A DNA stretch of 36,413 nucleotides from an uncultured Clostridia bacterium (GTDB lineage: Bacteria > Bacillota > Clostridia > Oscillospirales > Acutalibacteraceae): assembly GCA_947627725.1 (NCBI GenBank), contig CANQXE010000023.1, positions 1 through 36,413 on the forward strand, in the 5' to 3' direction. The notes under the pieces were generated by a model. That model made no database searches. It was not told the origin of the DNA and was given only the letters and a program-made list of their open reading frames with translations. Each line of letters opens with the position of its first letter. Positions within the stretch are counted from its first letter, which is position 1. Shown here in pieces: positions 18,320 to 27,441 of the stretch. The position numbers and the translations under genes were made by a program.

Positions 18320-18952
18320 TTAAGCTTTAACCGCGTCTGCGATAACAACAATTCCGCCCTTTGGACCGGGGATTGCACCCTTGATTGCGATAAGATTGTT
18401 TTCAGCGTCAATCTTTGCAACCTTAAGGTTCTGAACTGTTACTGTTTCGTGACCGTAGTGACCTGCCATCTTCTTGCCCTTGAATACTCTTGAAGGACTT
18501 GAACAAGCGCCGAGTGAACCTGCGTGACGGTGATTGGGACCTGTACCGTGTGTCATTCTGAGTCTTGAGAAGTTCCAACGCTTGATTGCGCCTGATGTTC
18601 CGTGACCCTTGCTTGTTCCCTTAACATCTACTGTTTCGCCGACTTCAAAAATATCAGCCTTAAGGATGTTACCAACCTCAATACCTTCGATACTGTCAAG
18701 ACGAAACTCTTTGAGTGTCTTTTTCGGAGCAACGTCCGCCTTGTCAAAGTGACCCTTCATCGGCTTGTTTACACGTGATACCTTAACATCGCCGAAGCCG
18801 ACCTGAACAGCCTCATAGCCGTCGTTGTCCATTGTCTTAATCTGAGTAATCGTACACGGACCCGCTTCAACTACTGTTACCGGAATTACTTTTCCGCCTT
18901 CGTCAAAAATCTGGGTCATGCCAATCTTCTTGCCGATAAGACCTTTTTTCAT
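18320..18952 (-). CDS. rplC: 50S ribosomal protein L3
   Basis: This 210-residue protein, one of the first to assemble, sits near the peptidyl transferase centre. It begins [20 protein letters not shown]. The central extension [20 protein letters not shown] is conserved. AGGAGG precedes the ATG; 58 bases separate it from rpsJ. Confidence 0.97.
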   Translation of the reverse strand: MKKGLIGKKIGMTQIFDEGGKVIPVTVVEAGPCTITQIKTMDNDGYEAVQVGFGDVKVSRVNKPMKGHFDKADVAPKKTLKEFRLDSIEGIEVGNILKADIFEVGETVDVKGTSKGHGTSGAIKRWNFSRLRMTHGTGPNHRHAGSLGACSSPSRVFKGKKMAGHYGHETVTVQNLKVAKIDAENNLIAIKGAIPGPKGGIVVIADAVKA

Positions 18953-19010
18953 AGTTTATTTCCTCCTTTTGGTTATTGGTTGAGTTTCCCCAACATGACC
19001 TCAGCCTGAA

Positions 19011-19325
19011 TCAGAGCTTTATTTCAATCTCTACACCGGCTGGGAGCTCAAGACTTGTCAGAGCCTCAACAGTCTTGTTTGAAGGCTTGATAATGTCAAT
19101 GAGTCTTTTGTGTGTTCTCTGCTCGAACTGCTCACGGCTGTCCTTGTACATATGAACAGCTCTGAGGATTGTAACCTTTTCAACTTCTGTAGGAAGCGGA
19201 ATAGGACCGCTTACCTGAGCGCCTGTTCTCTTTGCGGTTTCAACAATCTTCTCTGATGCCTGATCAACAAGGCTGTGGTCATAGCCCTTGAGCCTGATTC
19301 GAATTTTAATTTTACTTGCTGCCAT
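19011..19325 (-). CDS. rpsJ: 30S ribosomal protein S10 (NusE)
   Basis: This small-subunit protein also serves in transcription antitermination with NusB. The start at 19325 has AGGAGG seven bases upstream and gives 104 residues beginning [20 protein letters not shown]; an upstream in-frame start would add 22 residues over the Shine-Dalgarno. The signature [29 protein letters not shown] is present. It is the first gene of the cluster, behind a long leader. Confidence 0.96.
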   Translation of the reverse strand: MAASKIKIRIRLKGYDHSLVDQASEKIVETAKRTGAQVSGPIPLPTEVEKVTILRAVHMYKDSREQFEQRTHKRLIDIIKPSNKTVEALTSLELPAGVEIEIKL

Positions 19326-19640
19326 GTTATTTCCTCCTGAAAAATTATGGTGCGAGCTCCGAATAAGTTTCCACGCTACCGTGCGTTTCAACCCTCTCTG
19401 TAAATAAAACCGAATGAAATATCATTCGGGCATAGTACAGGTTTTGCACATAATACCAGCGTTCGCAAGCCGCTGACTGCGTAAGTTACCTATCGGTGAT
19501 TTTCGCCCGGTTTAAAATCGGACATACTCCGTATGAATTACCGCCTGGGTTATGGCGCAACCTCATACATCATCGCATATCTAAATGCGGATAACAGACG
19601 TAATATATAAAAATACATAATATGCCCATTTCCGCAAGCC
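19326..19640 (-). promoter_or_regulatory. Structured 5' leader of the S10-spc-alpha operon
   Basis: About 310 transcribed bases precede rpsJ. Several hairpins are visible, including arms that read CAGCG/CGCTG (around 19459-19477) and CATAC/GTATG (around 19527-19537). A terminator-like hairpin follows at 19402-19429. The 5' arm of that hairpin can also pair with a sequence at 19359-19366 (one G-U), a possible alternative fold. In E. coli an rpsJ leader binds L4 and controls both attenuation and translation. Whether this leader binds L4, and how, is inference. The leader matches no riboswitch that I recognise. Confidence 0.6.
19402..19429 (-). terminator. Attenuator-like terminator within the S10 leader
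   Basis: A perfect 8-bp hairpin (arms 19410-19417 and 19422-19429, loop of four) is followed on the minus strand by TTTTATTT. It lies about 80 bases before the rpsJ start and about 210 bases after the predicted transcription start. A terminator inside the leader of an essential operon implies conditional read-through. Confidence 0.65.
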
Positions 19641-19645
19641 TGTTT

Positions 19646-19674
19646 ATTATATATTATAGAATACCAGTTGTCAA
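19646..19674 (-). promoter_or_regulatory. Promoter of the S10-spc-alpha operon
   Basis: TTGACA (19669-19674) and TATAAT (19646-19651) on the minus strand are both perfect, with a 17-base spacer. The 80 bases upstream are almost pure A/T with long A and T tracts, as in an UP element that binds the alpha C-terminal domain. Such a promoter fits a ribosomal operon. Confidence 0.88.
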
Positions 19675-19754
19675 GGAAATTTTTGAACTTTTTAAAAAAA
19701 TTTTCCTTGTGCAGTTTTAACGAAATTTCATTATAAAATTCTGTAAAAATGCAC

Positions 19755-19806
19755 AATAAAAAATCTTGCGGTATGAAACAGTGAATTCCTGCTCACACCA
19801 CAAGAT
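19755..19806 (-). terminator. Intrinsic terminator of spo0A
   Basis: A 14-bp stem (arms 19763-19776 and 19793-19806) with two G-U pairs in RNA is followed on the minus strand by TTTTTTATT. It lies 16 bases after the spo0A stop and insulates the S10 promoter downstream. Confidence 0.88.
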
Positions 19807-19821
19807 ATTGATTATGATATA

Positions 19822-20592
19822 TTACGCAGTTGTTTTCAGTGACAGCTTGAGCTTATCCGCAATCATTGCTATAAATTCCGAATTTGTGGGCTTACCTCTC
19901 TGTGACTGAATCGTATAACCGAAATACGATGACAAGACATCCACATCTCCGCGGTCCCACGCAACCTCAATCGCGTGTCTGATTGCCCTTTCCACTCTTG
20001 ACGCGGTTGTACTGTACATTTTTGCAACAGTAGGGTAAAGAAGCTTTGTAACTGAGCTTAACATTTCACTGTCATTTACCGAAAGCTTGATTGCCGTTCT
20101 GAGATACTGATACCCTTTGATATGAGCAGGCACGCCTATCTGACGCATAATATCCGAAATTACTACGTCAATATCACTATCGGAGAAAAGAGTACGCTCT
20201 CTCTTTTTCTTTTCTGTTTTCCATGAAGCGAGGCTCACTATCCTTTTGGCAACCGACTCGGCATTTACAGGCTTTATAAAATAATAGTTCGCTCCCGCGT
20301 TAATCATCTGCTCTTCAAAATCCTGAGAGTCAATAGATGACAAAATTGCAACAAGCGGCTTCTCACTCAGGGAATTATTCATATGTTCCAGCACTTCAAT
20401 AGCATCGCCGTTTGGCATAAAGGCGTCCATAAGCACGACGTCAAAATGCTGTGAATCAATAACTGAAATGACCCTTCCCCCGTCTTTAGCTGTGAGAACC
20501 ACCTCAAAGCCGGCGTTCCTTAATTCATTTTGGCATTTTTTACCAAATTGCGCTGATTCATCGGCAATGAGCACTTTTAAACTGGTTTTCAT
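19822..20592 (-). CDS. spo0A: Sporulation master regulator Spo0A
   Basis: This is a 256-residue response regulator. The receiver domain (about 5-120) has acidic residues Asp11-Glu12, phosphoacceptor Asp56 in [10 protein letters not shown] and Lys107. The C-terminal Spo0A DNA-binding domain (about 145-250) has the family-specific [23 protein letters not shown] and [16 protein letters not shown]. When phosphorylated, Spo0A binds 0A boxes to start sporulation. It lies directly after spoIVB, a conserved pair in spore formers, but has its own promoter and terminator. AAGGAGG precedes the ATG. Confidence 0.98.
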   Translation of the reverse strand: MKTSLKVLIADESAQFGKKCQNELRNAGFEVVLTAKDGGRVISVIDSQHFDVVLMDAFMPNGDAIEVLEHMNNSLSEKPLVAILSSIDSQDFEEQMINAGANYYFIKPVNAESVAKRIVSLASWKTEKKKRERTLFSDSDIDVVISDIMRQIGVPAHIKGYQYLRTAIKLSVNDSEMLSSVTKLLYPTVAKMYSTTASRVERAIRHAIEVAWDRGDVDVLSSYFGYTIQSQRGKPTNSEFIAMIADKLKLSLKTTA

Positions 20593-20620
20593 AAAAACCC
20601 CTCCTTGTTTTTTCGTCTAC

Positions 20621-20649
20621 ATTTTACCATTAATGAAACAAAATTGCAA
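20621..20649 (-). promoter_or_regulatory. Promoter of spo0A
   Basis: On the minus strand TTGCAA (20644-20649) and TAAAAT (20621-20626) are 17 bases apart, a good sigma-A promoter about 30 bases before the ATG. I see no convincing sigma-H promoter or 0A box in the 140-base gap. Confidence 0.7.
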
Positions 20650-20732
20650 GTACTTTTCACAAATTTTTGTAATTTTTTTTCACATTTTTATTTATTTGCT
20701 TTTTTCCGCAGTTTTAGCTTATAAATTCCGCA

Positions 20733-21944
20733 TTATTTAACCTCTTCTGATTTTTGTACCATTTTTTCCGCAAATATTGCGTAGCCCTTTTCGGGGTTAT
20801 CAACTATAACATGGGTAAGCGCGCCTATCAGTTTACCGTTTTGAATTAACGGTGAACCGCTCATTCCCTGCACTATTCCGCCTGTTTTTTTAATAAGCCT
20901 TTCATCAGTTATTTTTACAATCATATTTTTTTCTTCATTGTTTTCCCTGTACGAAACACGTGTTATCTCAACATTGTAAAGCTGGGGTCCGCTGCCGTCA
21001 ATGGTACAGAGAAGCTGAGCCCTGCCCTTTTCCACCTCTTGTGACGGAGCAATCTGATACAGCCGTCTTTCGTCTATATCACAACTGTATTTGCCGTATA
21101 TGCCGCAGGTGCTGTTGACGCTCAGGCTGCCGATAACATCGTTTGAAAAATCGCAGGATAATGAACCTGCCTCGCCGTCGCTGCTTTTATACAGCTTTGT
21201 TACCGTTGCCTTGACAGCCTCTCCGTTTAAAATCGGCATTATTTCATTTGTATCCACATCGGTTATAGGATGTCCTAAAGCCGCAATGGAATTGTTTTCA
21301 GGATTGTAAAAGGTAACCGTACCTATACCGGCAGTTGAGTCCCTGACCCACACTCCGACCTTATATCTCCCCTCACTCTGTGAGTAAGCAGGTGTTAATG
21401 TAAAGGTTTTATAGTTTCCGTTTCTTTTTACTCTTATTTTATAATCCTTGCCGTTATTATCGTTAAAGGTTTCCTCCACCTGTGTGGACGATGTCATTTT
21501 GACATTGTTAATGCTGACAATAATATCTCCCTTTTCAAGTCCCGCCGACTTAGCGGGATTAGACCTCCCCTTTGAAGTATCAACATCTTTTGTTCCTACA
21601 ACAATAACGCCGTCGGTATAGAGCTTAATCCCGAAGCTCTCACCGCTCACAAAAACCTTTTTTAAATTCACCTGTGAAATTCTGGCTGATTTTACAGGGA
21701 TTATACCGAGAAGTTTTATTTCGCTTTCCGACGGAGAGACCCGCACGTTGTTCTGAAAATCGACTTGGGTATCATTCGGCACATTTACCGTATATATATT
21801 TTTATAGCTTATGCTCTTTGGAGAGTAAGCCGAAATCTGATCGGGCAGTATGAAATTGCCCAGCCCTATTAAACCATAAATAATAATCAATACTACTGCC
21901 ATGCAGGAATCTGCTATACGTATAATTTTTTTCAAATAAATCAC
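20733..21944 (-). CDS. spoIVB: SpoIVB peptidase (S55 family)
   Basis: This forespore serine protease signals across the intermembrane space to release sigma-K activation. A single hydrophobic anchor spans about residues 12-34. A PDZ domain follows at about 95-170 (PAKSAGLEKGDIIVSIN). The S55 catalytic region has His225 in ALGHPITD and the nucleophile serine in GMSGSPLIQNGK (Ser362/Ser364), then ALTHV. The start shown is GTG with no good Shine-Dalgarno; a TTG three codons later with GGTGAT upstream is an alternative. The length of about 400 fits the family. Confidence 0.95.
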   Translation of the reverse strand: MIYLKKIIRIADSCMAVVLIIIYGLIGLGNFILPDQISAYSPKSISYKNIYTVNVPNDTQVDFQNNVRVSPSESEIKLLGIIPVKSARISQVNLKKVFVSGESFGIKLYTDGVIVVGTKDVDTSKGRSNPAKSAGLEKGDIIVSINNVKMTSSTQVEETFNDNNGKDYKIRVKRNGNYKTFTLTPAYSQSEGRYKVGVWVRDSTAGIGTVTFYNPENNSIAALGHPITDVDTNEIMPILNGEAVKATVTKLYKSSDGEAGSLSCDFSNDVIGSLSVNSTCGIYGKYSCDIDERRLYQIAPSQEVEKGRAQLLCTIDGSGPQLYNVEITRVSYRENNEEKNMIVKITDERLIKKTGGIVQGMSGSPLIQNGKLIGALTHVIVDNPEKGYAIFAEKMVQKSEEVK

Positions 21945-21959
21945 CGATTATAGTATTGA

Positions 21960-21991
21960 CAAAAAATAAGGACATCTCAAAGATGTCCTTA
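21960..21991 (-). terminator. Intrinsic terminator of pfkA
   Basis: A perfect 10-bp hairpin (arms 21968-21977 and 21981-21990, loop of three) is followed on the minus strand by ATTTTTT. It lies 25 bases after the pfkA stop and only about 15 bases before the spoIVB start, so spoIVB must be transcribed from a promoter overlapping it or by read-through. Confidence 0.92.
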
Positions 21992-22015
21992 AAATTATTT
22001 TTTAATTTATGTAAA

Positions 22016-22981
22016 TTAAATTGAAACCTCGTGAGCTATATTATAAAGATCCATATCAATTGACTTTGTCATATTCAAAGCCTCAAAGATATCGTAGTCA
22101 ACTACCTCTTCTTTCTGAGCAGCAACAACACGATTTCCTATATTATTCATAAGGAGCTTGACAGCACGGTTACCCATGCGCGTAGCCATTACTCTATCCT
22201 TAGCCGTAGCATATCCGCCGCGCTGAACGTGACCGAGTGCCATTGAGCGTGACTCAACGCCCGTACGAGCCTGAATTTCCTTTGCAAGCTCATCAATATT
22301 AACACCGACACCCTCGGCAACAACAATAATAAAATGCTTTTTGCCCGTTCTCTGTGTGCTTTCCATACGCTCTATAACATGCTTTTCAATATCAAACTCA
22401 ACCTCTGGGATAAGAATAGCGGTAGCGCCTACGGCTATACCCGAATTAAGCGCAAGGTATCCTGCGCGTCTGCCCATTACCTCTACCACTGTGCAGCGGT
22501 CGTGGCTTTCACTTGTATCACGGAGCCTGTCAACCATCTCCATAATAGTATTAAGGCAGGTGTCATAGCCGATTGTGTAGTCACAGCAGGCAATATCATT
22601 ATCAATTGTACCGGGTATACCGACACACGGAATACCTCTCTCTGACAAATCCCTCGCGCCGCGGAAGGAGCCGTCACCGCCGATAACAACTACGCCTTCA
22701 ATTCCCCATTCCTGGCAGGTGCGGATAGCCTTTCTCATACCCTCCTCAGTTGCAAATTCAACTGAACGGGCAGAGTGAAGAATTGTTCCTCCTCTGTTGA
22801 TAATATCAGAAACCGAACGAAGATCCATTTCAATAAAATCTCCGCTGATAAGTCCGTTATATCCCCGGATTACACCGTATATCTTCATTCCGTTCTTGCA
22901 AGCCGTGCGGACTACCGCGCGAACTGCAGCATTCATTCCCGGTGCATCGCCGCCGCTTGTCAATACCGCAATTGTTTTCAT
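22016..22981 (-). CDS. pfkA: ATP-dependent 6-phosphofructokinase
   Basis: This 321-residue glycolytic enzyme phosphorylates fructose 6-phosphate to the 1,6-bisphosphate. It carries SGGDAPGMNAAVR at the N terminus, GGDGS at 101-105 and the catalytic GTIDND with Asp127. Gly104 and Gly124 mark the ATP-using type rather than the diphosphate-using type. It has its own promoter and terminator although it lies directly after dnaE. AGGAGG stands nine bases before the ATG. Confidence 0.97.
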   Translation of the reverse strand: MKTIAVLTSGGDAPGMNAAVRAVVRTACKNGMKIYGVIRGYNGLISGDFIEMDLRSVSDIINRGGTILHSARSVEFATEEGMRKAIRTCQEWGIEGVVVIGGDGSFRGARDLSERGIPCVGIPGTIDNDIACCDYTIGYDTCLNTIMEMVDRLRDTSESHDRCTVVEVMGRRAGYLALNSGIAVGATAILIPEVEFDIEKHVIERMESTQRTGKKHFIIVVAEGVGVNIDELAKEIQARTGVESRSMALGHVQRGGYATAKDRVMATRMGNRAVKLLMNNIGNRVVAAQKEEVVDYDIFEALNMTKSIDMDLYNIAHEVSI

Positions 22982-23026
22982 AATTAGTATCCTCCTAAAC
23001 CTAAAAATGATAACATATTATAATGT

Positions 23027-23055
23027 ATTTTAATATCACTAATCAAAAATGTCAA
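23027..23055 (-). promoter_or_regulatory. Promoter of pfkA
   Basis: TTGACA (23050-23055) and TAAAAT (23027-23032) on the minus strand are 17 bases apart, within the 88-base gap after dnaE. Together with the terminator at 21960-21991 this makes pfkA its own transcription unit. Confidence 0.82.
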
Positions 23056-23069
23056 GAGTTGGGAAATTT

Positions 23070-26000
23070 TTATCCGACAAAGGCAACATTTTCCTTGCCG
23101 AGTATACGTCTCAGCTCCTTCAGTTCCGTCTCGTTGACCTCAACAAAATCCTCTCTCGGCTGAAGCTCGTACTTCCCGCTGTCCATATAATAAAAATAAA
23201 GCGGAGTTGTTCCGTCAAATATGGCAGTTACCCTTTTTGCAAGTCTTATATTAGGGTCAGCCTCATTCTGAAATCTCAGGAAAAGTCCGAGCCGCCTTTT
23301 TTTTCTGACGGGAGTGCCATCATACTTTTCGGATATTTCATTGCCGCCCGATGGTGGTATTGTTATCTCTGCCGCAAGTATTTTAGCATCATTCTGCTCC
23401 TCAATTGAAAGGCTGCCGGAAACGCTGATGATACTGCCGTCATATATCAGCTCTGAATATTTTTCAAGCGTTTTAGGAAAAATAATTATTTCTATTGAGC
23501 CGTATAAATCCTCTGCGGTTACGAATGCCATTGTGCCGCCGTTTCTTGTTTGCTTAAGCGTTACATGCGTAATTATTCCGCATAGCTTAACCTGACTTTT
23601 GTCCTTATATTTTGACATCGGGTCCTTTTCAGCCTCTATCAAATCAACAGTGTACGCATAGCCCAAGCTCCTGCAAATATCCGAATACTTATCCATCGGA
23701 TGTCCTGACAGATAAAGCCCCGTCATTTCCTTTTCCATTTTTAAAAGCTCGTTTTTGGGAAATTCCGAAACATCCGGCATTTCAAGCTCAAGAGACATGA
23801 TCTCTCCCTGTCCGAGATCAAAAAATCCTACCTGACCGTATCGTGTACTTTGTCGGTAATTTTCAAGATTTGTTATGAGAGACGGAAGCGCCTGAAGCAT
23901 TTGCCGTCTGTTATTGTCAAAGCAGTCCATTGCGCCGCACCTGATAAGGCTTTCAACAGCACGTCGGTTAAAATGTCCCTCCTGCATACGCTTGCAGAAA
24001 TCCATTAAATCGGTAAATAAACCTTTCTTTCTTTCCTCAACAACTTCATCAATAAATTCCGCACCGACATTTTTAATACCTAAAAGTCCGTAATTTATAA
24101 TTTTTCCGTTAGCGGTAAAGCCCTTCATTGATGTATTTATGTCGGGAGGTCCAAGCCTTAGTCCCAGACGCTTGCACTCGGCAGTGTACCGTGCAATCTT
24201 GTTTGACTGGTCAAGCACCGATGTCATAAGAGCCGCCATAAATTCAGCCGGATAATAACATTTTAAATATGCGGTTCTGTACGCGACAAGGGCATAGCAA
24301 GCGGCGTGTGATTTATTAAATGCGTATTTTGCGAAATCAGACATTTGGTCAAAAATAACATTTGCCGCTGTTTTATCAATGCCGTTTTTCTCACAGCCGT
24401 CAATAAAGGTTTCCCTCTCCTGCTCCATAACCGAAATTTTCTTTTTACTCATTGCGCGGCGCACAATATCAGCCCTGCCGTAGGAATAGCCTGCAAGCTC
24501 ACGGAAAATCTGCATAACCTGCTCCTGATAAACCATACAGCCGTATGTGTTTTCAAGTATGGGTCTCAGCTTATCGGTAATATATTTCACCTTATCATGA
24601 TTATGCGAATTTTCAACAAATGTGTCAATCTGCTTTGCCGGTCCGGGTCTGTAAAGCGAGGTTGCGGCAATCAGGTCCTCAAGAGCCTTAGGCTTAAGAT
24701 TAGTGAGCATCTGCTTCATTCCCGATGACTCAAACTGAAATATTCCCTCAGTCTGCCCCTTTGCAAAGAGTGCATAAACTTTCGGGTCATCAATAGATAT
24801 TGAGTTAATGTCAATACCTGCCGCTTTTGAGGCGTCATCAATAACGGTAAGTGTTCTGAGACCGAGAAAATCCATCTTGAGAAGTCCCAACTCCTCAAGC
24901 GTAGTCATAATATACTGCGTAACAGGCACACCGTCATTTGTCGCAAGCGGAACGTATGTGGAAACAGGATTATGCGTAATAACAACGCCTGCCGCGTGAG
25001 TTGAGGTATTTCTCGGCATTCCCTCAACCTTTTTAGCAGTTTCTATAAGCTCATTGACCTGCTGATTTTCACTCATCAGGGCAGAAAGCTCCTTTGATTT
25101 ATTCACAGCCTGCTCAATGGTTATATGAAAATCATTCGGTACAAGCTTTGCAACAGCGTCTACCGCGGCATACGGCATACCCATCGCTCTGCCCACATCA
25201 CGGATAGCGGCACGTGTTGCGAGCGTACCGAAGGTGACTATCTGTGCCACGTGGTCGGCGCCGTATTTTTTTGTTACATATTCAATTACCTCGCCACGTC
25301 TTTCGTAGCAGAAGTCAATATCAAAATCGGGCATTGACACGCGCTCGGGATTAAGAAAACGCTCGAAGAGAAGATTATACTTCATAGGGTCAAGGTCGGT
25401 TATTCCCATACAGTACGCGGCAATTGAGCCTGCTCCGGAGCCTCTGCCGGGACCTACGGGAATATCTCTGCTTTTTGCAAAGGATACAAAGTCAGAAACA
25501 ATCAGATAATAATCCGTATATCCCATTTTTTCCACAGTATCAAGCTCGTAATCAAGTCTGTCGTAATATTCCTTCGGCGGATTATACCCGTATCTTTTTT
25601 TCATACCCTGCATACAGAGCATTTTGAAATATTCAAAATGATTCATATTATCGGGCGTTTCATAATAAGGAAGCTTCGTTTGCCCGAATTCAAAATCGAA
25701 ATTGCATCTGTCCGCAATGATCTGTGTATTGTCGACAGCCTCAGGAACATCGGAGAAAATCTCTCTCATTTCCCGCTCGCTTTTCAGATAAAACTCGTTT
25801 GCGTGAAATTCAAGCCCCGTATCATCTCCGATAACATGGTTAGTCGCAATACAGATAAGGACCTGCTGAATTTTAGCGTCTTCCTTTTCAATATAATGCA
25901 CGTCATTTGTAGCGACTAAAGGAATACCGGTCTCCCTTGAAATTCTTTTTACTCCCTCATTGACCGACATCTGCTCAGGAAGCCCGTGATTCTGAAGCTC

Positions 26001-26513
26001 AAGATAATAGTTTCCCTCTCCGAAAACATCAAGATACCAGAGCGCGGTACGCTTTGCCTTTTCATAGTCCTTTTGCAGAATTGCCTGCGGTATTTCACCT
26101 GCAAGGCAGGCGGAAAGGCATATCAGCCCTTCGTGATATTTTTCAAGCAAATCGTGGTCAATTCTCGGCTTAAAATAAAAGCCTTCCGTAAATGCTTTTG
26201 AAACCATATTGATAAGGTTTTTATATCCTGCCTCATTTTCACAAAGCAGTATTAAATGATTATATTCTTTATCAAGCACCTTGTCCTTATCAAAGCGTGT
26301 GCGCGGCGCCACATAGACCTCACAGCCGATTACAGGCTTAATCCCCTCTTTTTTGCACGCCTTATAAAAATCAACAGCCCCATACATATTACCGTGGTCA
26401 GTAATTGCAAGAGACTGCATTCCAAGACTCTTTGCACGGCATACAAGCTGCTCGATTCGGCAGGCACCGTCAAGCAGTGAAAATTCCGTATGTGTGTGCA
26501 AATGAGTAAACAT
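23070..26513 (-). CDS. dnaE: DNA polymerase III alpha subunit, DnaE type
   Basis: This 1147-residue replicative polymerase has an N-terminal PHP domain (HLHTHTEFSLLDG, ITDHGNMYG). The C-family polymerase core holds the catalytic aspartates Asp398 and Asp400 in PDFDIDF, and the GPGRGSGAGS motif is at about 354-363. Helix-hairpin-helix and OB-fold regions follow (OB around 990-1060, KLCGIITHVTLKQTRNGG). It lacks an inserted exonuclease domain, unlike PolC. Frame is intact throughout. It is the last gene of the hprK operon, 23 bases after whiA. Confidence 0.97.
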   Translation of the reverse strand: MFTHLHTHTEFSLLDGACRIEQLVCRAKSLGMQSLAITDHGNMYGAVDFYKACKKEGIKPVIGCEVYVAPRTRFDKDKVLDKEYNHLILLCENEAGYKNLINMVSKAFTEGFYFKPRIDHDLLEKYHEGLICLSACLAGEIPQAILQKDYEKAKRTALWYLDVFGEGNYYLELQNHGLPEQMSVNEGVKRISRETGIPLVATNDVHYIEKEDAKIQQVLICIATNHVIGDDTGLEFHANEFYLKSEREMREIFSDVPEAVDNTQIIADRCNFDFEFGQTKLPYYETPDNMNHFEYFKMLCMQGMKKRYGYNPPKEYYDRLDYELDTVEKMGYTDYYLIVSDFVSFAKSRDIPVGPGRGSGAGSIAAYCMGITDLDPMKYNLLFERFLNPERVSMPDFDIDFCYERRGEVIEYVTKKYGADHVAQIVTFGTLATRAAIRDVGRAMGMPYAAVDAVAKLVPNDFHITIEQAVNKSKELSALMSENQQVNELIETAKKVEGMPRNTSTHAAGVVITHNPVSTYVPLATNDGVPVTQYIMTTLEELGLLKMDFLGLRTLTVIDDASKAAGIDINSISIDDPKVYALFAKGQTEGIFQFESSGMKQMLTNLKPKALEDLIAATSLYRPGPAKQIDTFVENSHNHDKVKYITDKLRPILENTYGCMVYQEQVMQIFRELAGYSYGRADIVRRAMSKKKISVMEQERETFIDGCEKNGIDKTAANVIFDQMSDFAKYAFNKSHAACYALVAYRTAYLKCYYPAEFMAALMTSVLDQSNKIARYTAECKRLGLRLGPPDINTSMKGFTANGKIINYGLLGIKNVGAEFIDEVVEERKKGLFTDLMDFCKRMQEGHFNRRAVESLIRCGAMDCFDNNRRQMLQALPSLITNLENYRQSTRYGQVGFFDLGQGEIMSLELEMPDVSEFPKNELLKMEKEMTGLYLSGHPMDKYSDICRSLGYAYTVDLIEAEKDPMSKYKDKSQVKLCGIITHVTLKQTRNGGTMAFVTAEDLYGSIEIIIFPKTLEKYSELIYDGSIISVSGSLSIEEQNDAKILAAEITIPPSGGNEISEKYDGTPVRKKRRLGLFLRFQNEADPNIRLAKRVTAIFDGTTPLYFYYMDSGKYELQPREDFVEVNETELKELRRILGKENVAFVG

Positions 26514-26536
26514 ATTGTGTTTTCTTCCTTTTAACG

Positions 26537-27421
26537 TCAGATATTTTCGGCGATTTCAACTATCTTTTTTAATCTGTGATTAACCCCCGAGCGTGACATT
26601 CCGCTTAGCTTTGAAAGCTCGGCAAGCGATGCTTCGGGATTATCACGTCTTAAAATCGCCATTTCCTTTAAATCCTTTTTTAGATAATCAAGACCCTTTG
26701 CCTTTTCAATCTTTTCAATAGCCTCAATATGAACATAGCTCGCCTTAACCGTTCTCTCTATATTAGCAGCTTCGCAGTTCGCGGTGCGGTTTGCCTTGTT
26801 TCTGAAGTCCTTTACAATTTCAATATTCATCATCTCAAACATAGCAGATGACGCGCCCATAAGGTAAAGGCAGTCCTCAATCGCGCCGCTCCCCTTAAAA
26901 TATACTATATTATAGCCCTTTCGGTTAGACAGCTTGGGAGAAAGCTCCGTTTCCTCAAGGAATGTCACAAGGCTCTTTGAAAGATTCATATACGGTACGG
27001 TAAATTCCAAATGATAATCTTTTTTAGGGTCCGATACCGTACCGCACGATAAAAACGCACCCGCGAGAAATGCGCACTGACATTCCCGGCAGTCAAAATT
27101 AGAATAATTTATTCTCAGGCTCTCTGAATCATTATGCCCGAAAGCTCCCAGAATCTTGTCACAGTCGCTTTTCTTATTTATATTAATTGAAAAGCTCCTG
27201 CCTTTAGGCGATACAATAATATCACACTTTACATTACAATACTTTTTTATCAGCTTTTTGCATAGACCGGCAATGCCTTCATTTTCCGTCTGCATACTGA
27301 TACCGTATGAAAAAAATCTCTTGCCGAAAATCAAAAGACCGTAAAGCAGAGCCTTTTCACAGCAGTTATTATTATATTCAGTTTGCAGAAGCTCGTTTTT
27401 TACATCCTGTGAAAATGACAT
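26537..27421 (-). CDS. whiA: DNA-binding protein WhiA
   Basis: This 294-residue protein has an N-terminal LAGLIDADG-homing-endonuclease-like domain (CAFLAGAFLSCGTVSDPKKDYHLEF at about 115-140) and a C-terminal helix-turn-helix (NPEASLAELSKLSGMSRSGVNHRLKKI). WhiA controls sporulation division in Streptomyces and affects division and chromosome segregation in Bacillus. It follows rapZ by 20 bases, a conserved linkage. Confidence 0.96.
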   Translation of the reverse strand: MSFSQDVKNELLQTEYNNNCCEKALLYGLLIFGKRFFSYGISMQTENEGIAGLCKKLIKKYCNVKCDIIVSPKGRSFSININKKSDCDKILGAFGHNDSESLRINYSNFDCRECQCAFLAGAFLSCGTVSDPKKDYHLEFTVPYMNLSKSLVTFLEETELSPKLSNRKGYNIVYFKGSGAIEDCLYLMGASSAMFEMMNIEIVKDFRNKANRTANCEAANIERTVKASYVHIEAIEKIEKAKGLDYLKKDLKEMAILRRDNPEASLAELSKLSGMSRSGVNHRLKKIVEIAENI

Positions 27422-27441
27422 TTTACCTTACTCTTAAAAAT

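Noticed and set aside
19340-19402. Resemblance of the S10 leader to a T-box (AGGGT followed by a short stem)
   Set aside because: The T-box consensus is not met, and the segment lies after the terminator hairpin rather than before it.
19550-19756. 68-codon minus-strand open frame
   Set aside because: It spans the S10 promoter and its AT-rich upstream region, is rich in Phe/Lys/Tyr/Ile from AT content, and matches no family.
21944-21967. Sigma-G or sigma-F promoter of spoIVB
   Set aside because: A CAATACTA element resembles the -10 box, but the matching -35 would lie within the pfkA terminator and fits poorly.
22016-22981. Diphosphate-dependent phosphofructokinase
   Set aside because: Gly104 and Gly124 stand where the diphosphate-using type has Asp and Lys.
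24345-24728. 127-codon plus-strand open frame
   Set aside because: It is antisense to the polymerase core of dnaE, which is intact.
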